Below are positions 8,630 to 17,074 of a stretch of DNA of 64,000 nucleotides, piece by piece (within the stretch, counting starts at the first letter, position 1; the number at the start of each line of letters is the position of its first letter). A program made the position numbers and the translations under genes. The notes beneath the pieces are model-generated. The model saw nothing but the letters and a program-made list of their open reading frames with translations, did no database searches and was not told where the DNA came from. Location of the stretch: NCBI GenBank assembly GCA_041874725.1, contig CP097466.1, positions 1,178,001-1,242,000 of the forward strand. The letters run 5' to 3'. This DNA is from Duganella sp. BuS-21. Its GTDB lineage: Bacteria > Pseudomonadota > Gammaproteobacteria > Burkholderiales > Burkholderiaceae_D.

Positions 8630-9434
8630 AGCCATCTATTCGGAGCAGCGACTGCTTTTCCTGCCAGGCTTGCTGCACGAACGGGGCGGCGATGGCGTAG
8701 TGCCCGTGACTGCGCCGCATGATAAGGTTGGCGGCCATCAGTTCGTTGACCACCGGCTGTATGTGTTCAATTTTTACTTCCCGGCCGACCGCCATGGTGT
8801 AAGCGACGGCGCCTACGCCGGAAAAGACGCCGGTAGCCTCACCTGTGGTTGCTGCAATGCGTACAAAGACGGCCGTGGCCAGGGCGCCGAGCTGTTCCAG
8901 CTTGGCCAATTCGACGTCGGCGGCGGTGGAGCGCAGCGTCATGGCGATGATGGCCAGCGCGGTATCGGTCGGCGCGTCTGCGGTTTGTAGCTGGCGCAAC
9001 GCCCGCAGAAGCTCTTCCGGTCGATGACCCAGCGCCTGGAACGCATTGATCGCCGCCTCGCGTGACGGCATTGGTGCTGCGCCGGATTCCCGCAATCGCG
9101 CCAGGACGTGGTCCTTCAATGCCAGCAGAAGTTCGTTGCCTTCGTCGGTGGTGATAGCTTGCTGAACTTCATCGACCACCAGCACGACATCTCGTTTGGA
9201 CTGGTATTGGCCTTGAGGTCGCTCCACAAGTCGACATAGATCACGAGCGCGCCCAGTTGTTCCAGCGCTGGAATCAGGTCGCGTTGCAGAAAGGTGGTTT
9301 TGCCGGTCCGGCGCTGACCGGCGCTGACCGGCGATGAACAGGCCCGAGCGCAGGCCCTCGTCGAGCACGCCGGGATGGAGCAGTTGCCCCGCCATTTGCG
9401 CGGCAAGCTCGGTACGTGGAAAGTATTGGCTCAT
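8619..9434 (-). pseudogene. AAA ATPase, disrupted by a 10-bp duplication and internal deletions
   Basis: The N-terminus (MSQYFPRTELAAQMAGQLLH) and C-terminus belong to a prokaryotic P-loop ATPase family. Walker A is broken: a tandem duplication of 10 bases (9311-9320 and 9321-9330) shifts the frame just after FIAGQRR. Removing one copy restores AGQRRTGKTTFLQRDLIP and IYVDLWSDLKANTSP. A second frame change near 9190-9210 returns to the original frame at VVLVVDEVQQAIT (Walker B). The spans between these blocks, and between LLLALK and ARLRESGAAP, look shorter than in intact relatives, which implies internal deletions (family length from memory). As written it would give a 271-residue protein without a P-loop. 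Confidence 0.78.
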
Positions 9435-9446
9435 GGAATTAATCCA

Positions 9447-9483
9447 GATTATGGGCAGCCATAATTATGGTAAGCCCATAATC
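9447..9483. promoter_or_regulatory. Nested palindromes, candidate operator
   Basis: A perfect 10-base inverted repeat (GATTATGGGC at 9447-9456, GCCCATAATC at 9474-9483) encloses a perfect 12-base palindrome CCATAATTATGG (9459-9470). Together they give four ATTATGG half-sites. The block lies just upstream of the ATPase pseudogene start and directly after the M50 protease stop. There is no T-tract, so an operator fits better than a terminator. Confidence 0.5.
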
Positions 9484-9484
9484 C

Positions 9485-10189
9485 TCATAACGCCAGCATG
9501 CTGTGGATGCTGTAGCTCATCATGGCAAGGAAGACAACCAGACCGAGGTACAGCACGCCGTAGTTGATGCGGGTGTCGCGCGGCACCTCGTAGTACGTGG
9601 CGGGCTTGGCAGGATTGCCCCAGAGTGCTTCCTTCAGTTGCGGATAGGCCAGCACGGCCACCAGGATCAGCATCGGACTCGGATGGTAGAAGAACAGCGC
9701 TGCCAGCAGCGGCACCCCCGCCAGCCAGACCTTGGGCGAGATGATGGCCGTGATGCGTCCACCGTCCAGCGGCGAGATCGGAATCAGATTGAACAGGTTG
9801 AGCATGCAACCGGCGTAGGCCAGGGCCATCAACAGGTTGCTGTCGTGATCGCGTGCGACAAAGTAACAGGCCACCGACGCCAGCGTGCCGGCCAGCGGCC
9901 CGGCAAAGCCGATGTAGGCTTCGGTCTCCACATCGTGCGGCAGCTCCTTGAGCTCGATCCAGGCGCCGACAAACGGAATGAACGTCGGCGCGCCGACGTC
10001 CAGGCCGCGCTGGCGCGCTGCAGCGTAGTGGCCCATCTCGTGGACGAAGATCAGCGCCACGAAGCCGGCCGCGTAGCGCCAGCCGTAGATCCAGCTGTAG
10101 GCGATCACCGATAGCAGCATGGTGCCGCAAGTCATCAGCAGCTTGCCCATTTTGCCGGCCGCCAGCAGCCAGATGATCAGCTTACCCAT
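9485..10189 (-). CDS. M50 family site-2 protease-like metallopeptidase
   Basis: A 234-residue integral membrane protein. The zinc-binding HEMGH is at residues 50-54 inside a hydrophobic helix, and the second motif NLIPISPLDGGRI supplies the third ligand (Asp). Four to six helices are predicted and no PDZ domain is present, so this is a small S2P rather than RseP. The start codon lies three bases after the stop of the DUF2167 gene, so the two genes are almost certainly one operon. Substrate unknown. Confidence 0.88.
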   Translation of the reverse strand: MGKLIIWLLAAGKMGKLLMTCGTMLLSVIAYSWIYGWRYAAGFVALIFVHEMGHYAAARQRGLDVGAPTFIPFVGAWIELKELPHDVETEAYIGFAGPLAGTLASVACYFVARDHDSNLLMALAYAGCMLNLFNLIPISPLDGGRITAIISPKVWLAGVPLLAALFFYHPSPMLILVAVLAYPQLKEALWGNPAKPATYYEVPRDTRINYGVLYLGLVVFLAMMSYSIHSMLAL

Positions 10190-10192
10190 GGA

Positions 10193-11143
10193 TTACTCCG
10201 GCTTGCTCAGATCGACGGTGCCTGCCGCTTGGACTTGTACCGCCTGCTCGGCTTTTTCCGCCTTCTTGCGGCCCAGCAGCTTGTAGACCCAGCTACCCAC
10301 GGCGGCAACGCCGATCAGGATGATTTTCTTAAATGCCAGCAGTAGCGCAAAGATCTTGCCGAAGAAGCCCAGCTTGGCCGCGACGCCGCCGGCCACCAGC
10401 GCGGCGAGGCCGTACTCTGCCACCTTGTCGGTGCTGGCGTTGAAGTCGGTGTAGCGGTTGCCCGGCGTGAAATCGGTGAAGGCCGTTACGTTCTTCATTT
10501 CTTGCCGTACCTGTGCGATCTGGTCCATACCGGCTACCGCGTTGAGCACCAGCACGCCTTCGCGGCCAAGCACGCGGATGTTGTAGTTCAAGCCATTGTA
10601 TTGGTCGCCCTCGGTACGCAGCTCCTTGGCCCAGTACAGCTTGTGCTGGCCTTTGTTGTAGCTCGGTTGTTCGGCCCATCCCACCAGGGTCATCGGCGCA
10701 TAACCTTGCTCCTTGCGCGCCTTGTTGTTTTCTTCCATGCCTTCCTGCATGTCCTTGAGCAGGTCGGTGTAGTTGATCTTGTCGGCATCGTCGTCCTTGA
10801 CGTGGCCGTCCTTGTCATAGGTGACCACCACGCCCCAACCGGCTGAACTGAGTGGATTGACGTCGGCCGGCACGATCATGCCCAGCGTTTTCGCGCCCGG
10901 TGGATTGCCCCAGCCCTCGCTCAGCAGCTTGCCGGTGTCGGCCGGATCGAGATAGCGAAAGTGGGACGGAAGGTCCAGCGTGGCGATCTGACCCGGCAGC
11001 TGGATTTTTCCTTCGCGGAAGGTCAGTGTAGCCAGCAATTGTTCGGCGCTCAGCTTGGGGGCGGCGTCGGTTGCGGCGGCGGCGGTGGCCGGCAGACCGG
11101 CGATCAGAATCAGGCTCAGCAGAGCGGCAAAAAAGCGGGGCAT
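10193..11143 (-). CDS. DUF2167 domain membrane protein
   Basis: A 316-residue exported protein. It has a signal peptide (MPRFFAALLSLILIAGLPATAAAA), a long extracytoplasmic domain with LSEGWGNPPGAKTLGMIVP and MTLVGWAEQPSYNKGQHKLY, and C-terminal hydrophobic segments (about residues 248-290) followed by a Lys-rich tail (RKKAEKAEQ). These features match DUF2167, a family of unknown function. It is first in a two-gene operon with the M50 protease, which suggests it is a partner or substrate of that protease; this is inference. Confidence 0.85.
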   Translation of the reverse strand: MPRFFAALLSLILIAGLPATAAAATDAAPKLSAEQLLATLTFREGKIQLPGQIATLDLPSHFRYLDPADTGKLLSEGWGNPPGAKTLGMIVPADVNPLSSAGWGVVVTYDKDGHVKDDDADKINYTDLLKDMQEGMEENNKARKEQGYAPMTLVGWAEQPSYNKGQHKLYWAKELRTEGDQYNGLNYNIRVLGREGVLVLNAVAGMDQIAQVRQEMKNVTAFTDFTPGNRYTDFNASTDKVAEYGLAALVAGGVAAKLGFFGKIFALLLAFKKIILIGVAAVGSWVYKLLGRKKAEKAEQAVQVQAAGTVDLSKPE

Positions 11144-11263
11144 GCATTCTCCTTGTAGAAAGTTAATATCCTACAGGAAATAGTTGCGCATTTGGTAATT
11201 ACTTATGGCATTGTCGGCAAGGTTGATTCGTGGCAGTATGTCCGGTCAATACAAGGGGAATGA

Positions 11264-12727
11264 ATGCGACTTCAGAGCAAGCTGGCCGGTGTGGCCCTGG
11301 TTTTCAGCGCCGCTGCGATGGCGCAGACGCCGTCCGCCGAAGTACGCAAGTTCATCCAGTACGACCAGCCGCTGATCGCCCTCACGCATGTGCGCGTGAT
11401 CGACGGCACCGGCGCTCCCGCGCAGGAAGACCGCACCATCGTGCTGCGCAACGGCCGCATCGCATCGATTTCCGACGCGCACAGCGTGCCGCCCAAGGGC
11501 GCGCATGTGATCGACCTGAGCGGCCGCAGCGTGATCCCCGGCCTGGTCGGCATGCACAACCACCTGATGTACGTGGAGTCGATCAACCGCGACGAAGACG
11601 GCAAGACGCCGCCGCCCGGCGTGTTCGTCACCGAGATCGCCTTCAGCGCGCCGCGCATGTACCTGGCGGCCGGCGTCACCACCATGCGCACCACCGGTAG
11701 CGTTGAGCCGTACACCGATCTGAATATCCGCCGCCAGATCGACGAATTCAAGATCCCCGGCCCGCACATCGACGTCACCGGCCCTTACCTCGAAGGCAAG
11801 GACAGCTTCTTCCCGCAGATGGCGATGCTGACCGAGAGCGAACACGCGCGCAAGACCGTCGACTTCTGGGCCGGCGAAGGCGCGACTTCGTTCAAGGCCT
11901 ACATGAAGATCTCCGGCGCGGTGCTGGGCGCGGCCATCGACCAGGCCCACAAGCACGGCCTGAAAGTGACCGGCCACCTGTGCGCCGTCGATTACCGCCA
12001 GGCCGCAGCACTCGGCATCGACAACCTGGAACACGGCCCGGTGTTCACCGACACCGGCTTCGTCGCCGACCGCAAGCCCGATGAATGCCCGGCCGGCGGC
12101 GCGGTGGCCGCGTCGTGGGAGAAGCGCGAGATCGACAGCCCGGAAGTGCGTTCGCTGATCGCCGAGCTGGTGGCGCGCAAGGTCGCCATCACTTCCACGC
12201 TGCCGGTGTTCGAGGCCTTCGTGCCGACACGCCCGCTGTTGTCGCGCAAGCAGATGGCGATGATGTCGCCGGAGGCGCTGCGCAGCCATCTGGAGGCGCG
12301 CGCGCTGACGGCCGCCGTGCCGGGCTACGCCGCGCGCCAGGAAGCGTTGTTGAAAAAAGAGATGGCCTTCGAACTGGCCTTCGTGCGCGCCGGCGGCCTG
12401 CTGATCGCCGGTCCCGACCCGACCGGCAACGGCGGTACCTTGCCCGGCTTCGGCGATCAGCGCGAAGTGCAGTTGCTGGTGGAGGCGGGCTTCACACCGG
12501 TCGAGGCGATCCGCATCGCCACGCTGAACGGCGCGCAGTACCTGGGCCGGCAGGACAGCATCGGCAGCATCGCGCCCGGCAAGCACGCCGACCTGGTGGT
12601 GCTCAAGGGTGATCCGACACGGCGCATCGCCGATGTCGAAAACGTGGAAATCGTGTTCAAGGACGGCTACGGCTACGACCCGGTCAAGCTGAACGCGTCC
12701 GTTCGCGGCATGGTCGGCATACGCTGA
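11264..12727 (+). CDS. Secreted amidohydrolase (imidazolonepropionase-like)
   Basis: A 487-residue metal-dependent hydrolase with a signal peptide (MRLQSKLAGVALVFSAAAMAQ), so it acts in the periplasm or outside the cell. Metal-site motifs are visible: VIPGLVGMHNHLMY (HxH), TSFKAYMKIS (probable carboxylated Lys), GHLCAVDY and NLEHG (His ligands), and GPDPTGNGG (catalytic Asp). The C-terminus DSIGSIAPGKHADLVVLKGD is typical of the superfamily. It precedes an M28 peptidase by 30 bases on the same strand, which suggests cooperation in extracellular peptide or amide breakdown. Substrate unknown. Confidence 0.87.
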   Translation: MRLQSKLAGVALVFSAAAMAQTPSAEVRKFIQYDQPLIALTHVRVIDGTGAPAQEDRTIVLRNGRIASISDAHSVPPKGAHVIDLSGRSVIPGLVGMHNHLMYVESINRDEDGKTPPPGVFVTEIAFSAPRMYLAAGVTTMRTTGSVEPYTDLNIRRQIDEFKIPGPHIDVTGPYLEGKDSFFPQMAMLTESEHARKTVDFWAGEGATSFKAYMKISGAVLGAAIDQAHKHGLKVTGHLCAVDYRQAAALGIDNLEHGPVFTDTGFVADRKPDECPAGGAVAASWEKREIDSPEVRSLIAELVARKVAITSTLPVFEAFVPTRPLLSRKQMAMMSPEALRSHLEARALTAAVPGYAARQEALLKKEMAFELAFVRAGGLLIAGPDPTGNGGTLPGFGDQREVQLLVEAGFTPVEAIRIATLNGAQYLGRQDSIGSIAPGKHADLVVLKGDPTRRIADVENVEIVFKDGYGYDPVKLNASVRGMVGIR

Positions 12728-12757
12728 CCGTTTTTTATGTAACCAAGGGAGAGTAGC

Positions 12758-14425
12758 TTGAAAAAAACCATGCTTGTAATGTCGCTGATCGCGGCGTTTT
12801 CGGCGGTCGCCGCGCAGGCGGCAAACGGTCCTGAGTTCGACGCAAAACGTCTGTCCCAGGATGTGAAAGTCCTGTCCTCCGACGAATTCGAAGGCCGTGG
12901 CCCGAACACCGCCGGCGAAGTGAAAACCGTCGATTACCTGATCGCCCAGTTCAAGGCCGCCGGTCTGCAGCCGGGTGGTGACCTGATTAAAGGTCAATCT
13001 GGCCAGCGCGCCTGGACCCAGGACGTGCCGCTGGGCCGCTTTGAAATCAAGGGCCCGGTCAAGCTGAGCGTCAACGACGGCAAGACCACGCAGGAACTCA
13101 AGCAGGGCGATGACCTGGCCGTGCGCGCGTCGATGAACGGTTCCAAGCTGGTCGACTTCAAGAACGCGCCGCTGGTGTTCGTCGGCTATGGCGTGACCGC
13201 GCCGGAGCGCAAGTGGGACGACTTCAAGGGCCAGGACCTGAAGGGCAAGCTGGCCGTGGTGCTGATCAATGATCCGGACTTCGAAACCGGCGCCGGTGAA
13301 TTCGGCGGCAAGGCCATGACCTACTACGGCCGCTGGACCTACAAGTATGAAGAAATGGCGCGTCGCGGCGCGCTGGGCACCATCATCGTGCACGAAACCG
13401 CGCCGGCTTCCTATGGCTGGGCGACGGTGAAGAATTCCAACACCAACGTCATGTACGACATCGTGCGCAAGAAGCCGACCGAGGCGCACGCGCCGATGGA
13501 AGCGTGGATCCAGCGCGACCTGGCGGTCGATCTGTTCAAGCGCGGCGGCCTCGATTTCGACGCGCTGAAGAAGCAGGCGCAGACGCGCGACTTCAAGCCG
13601 GCGCTGCTCAAGGGCGTAACCCTGTCGGCCAACTATGCGGTCGACGCGCAGGTGATCACGTCGAAGAACGTGGTGGCACGCGTGGTCGGCGCCAAAAAGC
13701 CTGACGAAACCGTGATCTACAGCGGCCACTGGGACCATCTGGGTGTCGGCCTGCCGGACGCCAAGGGCGACAAAATCTACAACGGCGCGATCGACAACGG
13801 CACCGGCATCGCCGCCCTGCTGGAACTGGCGCGTGCTTATGGCAAGGCGCCTGCGCCTGCGCGCAGCGTGGTGTTCCTGGCGGTGACGGCCGAAGAAAAA
13901 GGCTTGCTCGGTTCGGAGTACTATTCGGCCAATCCGGTGTATCCGCTGGCGACCACCGTGGGCGTGATCAATATGGATGCGCTGAGCGCGACCGGCATCG
14001 CCCGCAACTTCACCATTTCGGGCAGCGCCAAGCTGGATCTGCTGGATCAGCTGATCGCCAAGGCCAAGCAGTACAACCTGGCTTACACGCCGGATCCGCT
14101 GCCGGAAGCGGGCCACTTCTTCCGCTCGGACCACTTCCCGTTCGCCAAGCGCGGCGTGCCGGCCATCTCGTATGGCTCGGGTAAAGATCTGGTCGACGGT
14201 GGCGAGGCAGCCGGCCGCAAGGCGGAGGAGGCTTACACCGCCAACAACTACCATCAGCCGTCCGACGAGTGGAGCGCCGACTGGAGCTTCGCCGGCATGT
14301 CGCACGACCTGGGCATGTTGTATTCGCTGGGCCGCGATCTGGCCGACTCGAAGGCGTGGCCTAACTGGTCCAAGGACGCCGAGTTCCGCGCCGCGCGTGA
14401 CGCCAGCGCGGCCAAGCGAAAATAA
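12758..14425 (+). CDS. M28 family zinc aminopeptidase, secreted
   Basis: A 555-residue exported peptidase (signal peptide ending AAQAANG). A PA-like insert (FVGYGVTAPERKWDDFKG) precedes the catalytic domain. Zinc and catalytic residues are in YSGHWDHLGV (His), YNGAIDNGTGIAALLE (bridging Asp), TAEEKGLLGSEYY (Glu-Glu), INMDAL (Asp) and SDHFPFAKRGVPA (His). The start is taken as TTG at 12758, because AAGGGAGAG lies about 5-8 bases upstream and the signal peptide begins KKTMLVMS; an ATG at 12770 is the alternative. It probably shares a transcript with the amidohydrolase. Confidence 0.9.
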   Translation: MKKTMLVMSLIAAFSAVAAQAANGPEFDAKRLSQDVKVLSSDEFEGRGPNTAGEVKTVDYLIAQFKAAGLQPGGDLIKGQSGQRAWTQDVPLGRFEIKGPVKLSVNDGKTTQELKQGDDLAVRASMNGSKLVDFKNAPLVFVGYGVTAPERKWDDFKGQDLKGKLAVVLINDPDFETGAGEFGGKAMTYYGRWTYKYEEMARRGALGTIIVHETAPASYGWATVKNSNTNVMYDIVRKKPTEAHAPMEAWIQRDLAVDLFKRGGLDFDALKKQAQTRDFKPALLKGVTLSANYAVDAQVITSKNVVARVVGAKKPDETVIYSGHWDHLGVGLPDAKGDKIYNGAIDNGTGIAALLELARAYGKAPAPARSVVFLAVTAEEKGLLGSEYYSANPVYPLATTVGVINMDALSATGIARNFTISGSAKLDLLDQLIAKAKQYNLAYTPDPLPEAGHFFRSDHFPFAKRGVPAISYGSGKDLVDGGEAAGRKAEEAYTANNYHQPSDEWSADWSFAGMSHDLGMLYSLGRDLADSKAWPNWSKDAEFRAARDASAAKRK

Positions 14426-14440
14426 GACTGCTGCCCTGCG

Positions 14441-15076
14441 ATGACGTTACAGGCTCACGATCTATGCTGCGTTCGCGGAGAACGCCGCCTGTTCAAAGGC
14501 TTGTCGTTGTCGCTGGCGGCGGGGCAGGCGCTGCGCGTGCGCGGCGCCAACGGCAGCGGCAAGACGACCTTGCTGCGCACCCTGGCCGGCCTGGCGCAAG
14601 CCGAGTCGGGCGAGGTGCGCTGGCAGGGGCGTGCGCTTGCCGCCTGCCGCGACGAATATCATAGCCGGATGATTTATCTGGGCCATGCGGCGGCGGTGAA
14701 GGACGAGCTGCTGGCATGGGAAAACCTGGTCTACGCCGCGCGCCTGAACGGACGGCTGCTGGAGCGCGCAGATGCCGAGCGTTCGCTGGCCGCGTTGGGA
14801 TTGGGCCGCGCCGCGCAACTGCCGGCGCGCGCGCTGTCGCAAGGGCAGCGCAAGCGTCTGGCGCTGGCGCGCTTGCACGGCGCCGAGGGCGAAGCCGCGC
14901 CGCTGTGGATACTCGATGAACCTTTCAATGCGCTGGACCAGGATGCGGTCGCCGTTCTGTGCGGCGCGCTCGATCAGCATTTCGCCCGTGGCGGCATGCT
15001 GGTCTACACCACGCACACCGACCTGCCGCTGCATCCCGCGCAGGCGCTGGAACTAAACCTGGACCGCGCATGCTGA
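14441..15076 (+). CDS. ccmA: Heme exporter ATP-binding protein CcmA
   Basis: A 211-residue ABC ATPase of system I cytochrome c maturation. It has Walker A GANGSGKTT, the signature LSQGQRKRLALARL and Walker B LWILDEPFNALD. With CcmB and CcmC it drives release of heme-loaded CcmE on the periplasmic side of the inner membrane. It is the first gene of a nine-gene ccm operon and overlaps ccmB by seven bases. Confidence 0.95.
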   Translation: MTLQAHDLCCVRGERRLFKGLSLSLAAGQALRVRGANGSGKTTLLRTLAGLAQAESGEVRWQGRALAACRDEYHSRMIYLGHAAAVKDELLAWENLVYAARLNGRLLERADAERSLAALGLGRAAQLPARALSQGQRKRLALARLHGAEGEAAPLWILDEPFNALDQDAVAVLCGALDQHFARGGMLVYTTHTDLPLHPAQALELNLDRAC

Positions 15077-15726
15077 CCGCCTTGCTCGGCATTCTGCGCC
15101 GCGATCTGCTGCTGGCGCTGCGCAACCGCGCGGACGTGCTGTCGTCGCTATTCTTCTTCGTGATCGTCGCCGCACTGGCGCCGTTGGGCCTCGGTCCCGA
15201 GCCGGCCATGTTGCGCGCCATCGGCCCCGGCATGTTGTGGATCGCCGCGCTGCTGGCCTCCATGCTGGCGCTGGGCCGCCTGTTCGCGCAGGACTACGCC
15301 GACGGCACGCTCGAACAAATGCTGCTGTCGCCCGAGCCAATCACGCTACTGGTGGCCGGCAAAATCCTCGCGCACTGGCTCAGCACCGGCGTGCCGCTGA
15401 TCCTGCTCTCGCCGTTGCTCGCACTGCAATTCGGCCTGTCCGCCGAACAAATGGGCGTGCTGATGGCCAGCCTGCTGCTCGGCACCCCCATCCTCAGCCT
15501 GATCGGTGCCATCGGCGCGGCACTCACGCTCGGCCTGCGCGGCGGCGGCGTGCTGATTGCGTTGTTGGTTTTGCCACTGTACGTCCCCGTACTGATTTTC
15601 GGCGCCGGCGCGGCTGTGGCGTCAGATCCACAATCCCATTTATTTTTACTGGGCGGCCTGCTGGCGGGCGCTGTGGCGCTGGCTCCATGGGCCACAGCGG
15701 CGGCTTTGCGCATTGCACTGGAGTGA
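15070..15726 (+). CDS. ccmB: Heme exporter membrane protein CcmB
   Basis: A 218-residue protein with six predicted helices, starting MLTALLGILRRDLLLALRNR. The segment LGRLFAQDYADGTLEQMLLS is characteristic of CcmB. The ATG at 15070 overlaps the ccmA stop, which indicates coupling. It forms the membrane part of the CcmAB transporter. Confidence 0.94.
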   Translation: MLTALLGILRRDLLLALRNRADVLSSLFFFVIVAALAPLGLGPEPAMLRAIGPGMLWIAALLASMLALGRLFAQDYADGTLEQMLLSPEPITLLVAGKILAHWLSTGVPLILLSPLLALQFGLSAEQMGVLMASLLLGTPILSLIGAIGAALTLGLRGGGVLIALLVLPLYVPVLIFGAGAAVASDPQSHLFLLGGLLAGAVALAPWATAAALRIALE

Positions 15727-15751
15727 TAGGGGTTGATACAATGTCATCCTC

Positions 15752-16492
15752 ATGAAAATCCAGCTTAACCGTCTGCTGTTCAGCTACGCATCCCCGCAGT
15801 ACTTCTATCCGTTGGCAGGCAAACTGGTTCCCTGGTTCGCCGCATTGGCGGTATTGCTGACGGCCGCCGGTTTGTACGTCGGCCTGGTACACGCGCCGAC
15901 CGACTGGCAGCAGGGCGACTCCTACCGCATCATCTACGTCCACGTTCCCGCCGCCTGGATGTCCATGGTGATCTATCTGGCGATGGCTTTCTGGGCCGGC
16001 CTGGGGCTGGTGCTGAACACACGCTTGTCCTCGATGATGGCCAGCGCGCTGGCGCCGACCGGCGCCATGTTCACCGTGCTGGCGCTGTGGACCGGCGCCC
16101 TATGGGGCAAGCCGACGTGGGGCGCCTGGTGGGTGTGGGACGCGCGTCTGACCTCCGAACTGATACTGCTGTTCCTCTACATCGGCTTCATGACGCTGCA
16201 ATCGGCCATCACCGATCCGCGCCGCGCCGATCGCGCCGGCGCCGTGCTGGCGCTGGTGGGCGTGGTCAACATCCCGATCATCTACTTCTCCGTCAAATGG
16301 TGGAACACGCTGCACCAGGGCGCCTCCGTCAGCCTGACCGCCGCGCCCAGCATGGCCGCCGTGATGCTGACCGGGATGCTGCTGGTGACGCTGGGCGCCT
16401 GGGCTTACACCTTCGCCGCAGCGTTGTCGCGGGTGCGCAGCATCATCCTTGAACGCGAGCGGCGCAGCCCGTGGTTAAAGGAAGCTGCATGA
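15752..16492 (+). CDS. ccmC: Heme exporter/heme-handling protein CcmC
   Basis: A 246-residue six-helix protein. The Trp-rich heme-binding loop reads WGKPTWGAWWVWDARLTSEL and is flanked by His candidates (YVHVPAAWMS and WWNTLHQGASVS). CcmC transfers heme to His of CcmE. The stop overlaps the ccmD start (ATGA). Confidence 0.95.
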   Translation: MKIQLNRLLFSYASPQYFYPLAGKLVPWFAALAVLLTAAGLYVGLVHAPTDWQQGDSYRIIYVHVPAAWMSMVIYLAMAFWAGLGLVLNTRLSSMMASALAPTGAMFTVLALWTGALWGKPTWGAWWVWDARLTSELILLFLYIGFMTLQSAITDPRRADRAGAVLALVGVVNIPIIYFSVKWWNTLHQGASVSLTAAPSMAAVMLTGMLLVTLGAWAYTFAAALSRVRSIILERERRSPWLKEAA

Positions 16493-16647
16493 GCGAATGG
16501 CTGCATATGGGCGGCTACGCCGTCTACGTATGGGGTTCGATCGGCGCGGCGTTGCTGCTGCCGGTCTGCGAAAGCGTGGCCCTGCGGCTGCGCCGGCGCG
16601 CTGCGCTGGAGCAGCTGAAACATCAACAGGATCACGATGAAACCTAG
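16489..16647 (+). CDS. ccmD: Heme exporter protein CcmD
   Basis: A 52-residue single-helix protein, MSEWLHMGGYAVYVWGS followed by a hydrophobic stretch and a basic tail (LRLRRRAALEQLKH). Position, size and the GGYAxYVW pattern identify it. It overlaps ccmC by four bases and ccmE by eleven. CcmD helps release holo-CcmE from CcmABC. Confidence 0.92.
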   Translation: MSEWLHMGGYAVYVWGSIGAALLLPVCESVALRLRRRAALEQLKHQQDHDET

Positions 16648-17074
16648 ACAAAAGCGCCTGGCGCTGGTGGCGGCGGGCCTGGCCCTGCTGGCGCTGGCGG
16701 CCTGGCTGATCTCGTCCGCCTTCCAGAAAAACCTGGTGTTCTCGGTGACGCCGACCGAAGTGCTGGCTAGCCATGACCGTACGCGCAGTCTGCGCATGGG
16801 CGGCCTGGTGGAGAAGGGCAGTTTGCGCCGGGACGGCGACGGCGTCACCGTCGACTTCTTCATCACCGACCTGGCGCAGCGCGTGCCGGTGCGCTACAGC
16901 GGCATCCTGCCGGACCTGTTCAAGGAAGGCAAAGGCGCGGTGGTGCAGGGCAAGCTGGATGAGAAGGGCTTCTTCATCGCCACCGAAGTACTGGCCAAGC
17001 ACGACGAAAACTATATGCCGCCGGATGCCGCGCGCGCACTCAAAGAGGCCGCCGAGGCCAAGGAAAAGAAATGA
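16637..17074 (+). CDS. ccmE: Cytochrome c maturation heme chaperone CcmE
   Basis: A 145-residue protein anchored by one N-terminal helix, with a periplasmic beta-barrel domain. The covalent heme ligand is His122 in VLAKHDENYMPP. The motif VPVRYSGILPDLFKEGKGAV is typical. It accepts heme from CcmC and delivers it to CcmF/H. It overlaps ccmD and ccmF. Confidence 0.96.
   Translation: MKPRQKRLALVAAGLALLALAAWLISSAFQKNLVFSVTPTEVLASHDRTRSLRMGGLVEKGSLRRDGDGVTVDFFITDLAQRVPVRYSGILPDLFKEGKGAVVQGKLDEKGFFIATEVLAKHDENYMPPDAARALKEAAEAKEKK

Noticed and set aside
11246..14305. Very long antisense open frame (about 1000 codons) opposite the amidohydrolase and M28 genes
   Set aside because: It is rich in His, Arg, Ala and Gly with no recognisable domain, as expected for the antisense frame of GC-rich genes. 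The plus-strand proteins carry clear signal peptides and catalytic motifs.
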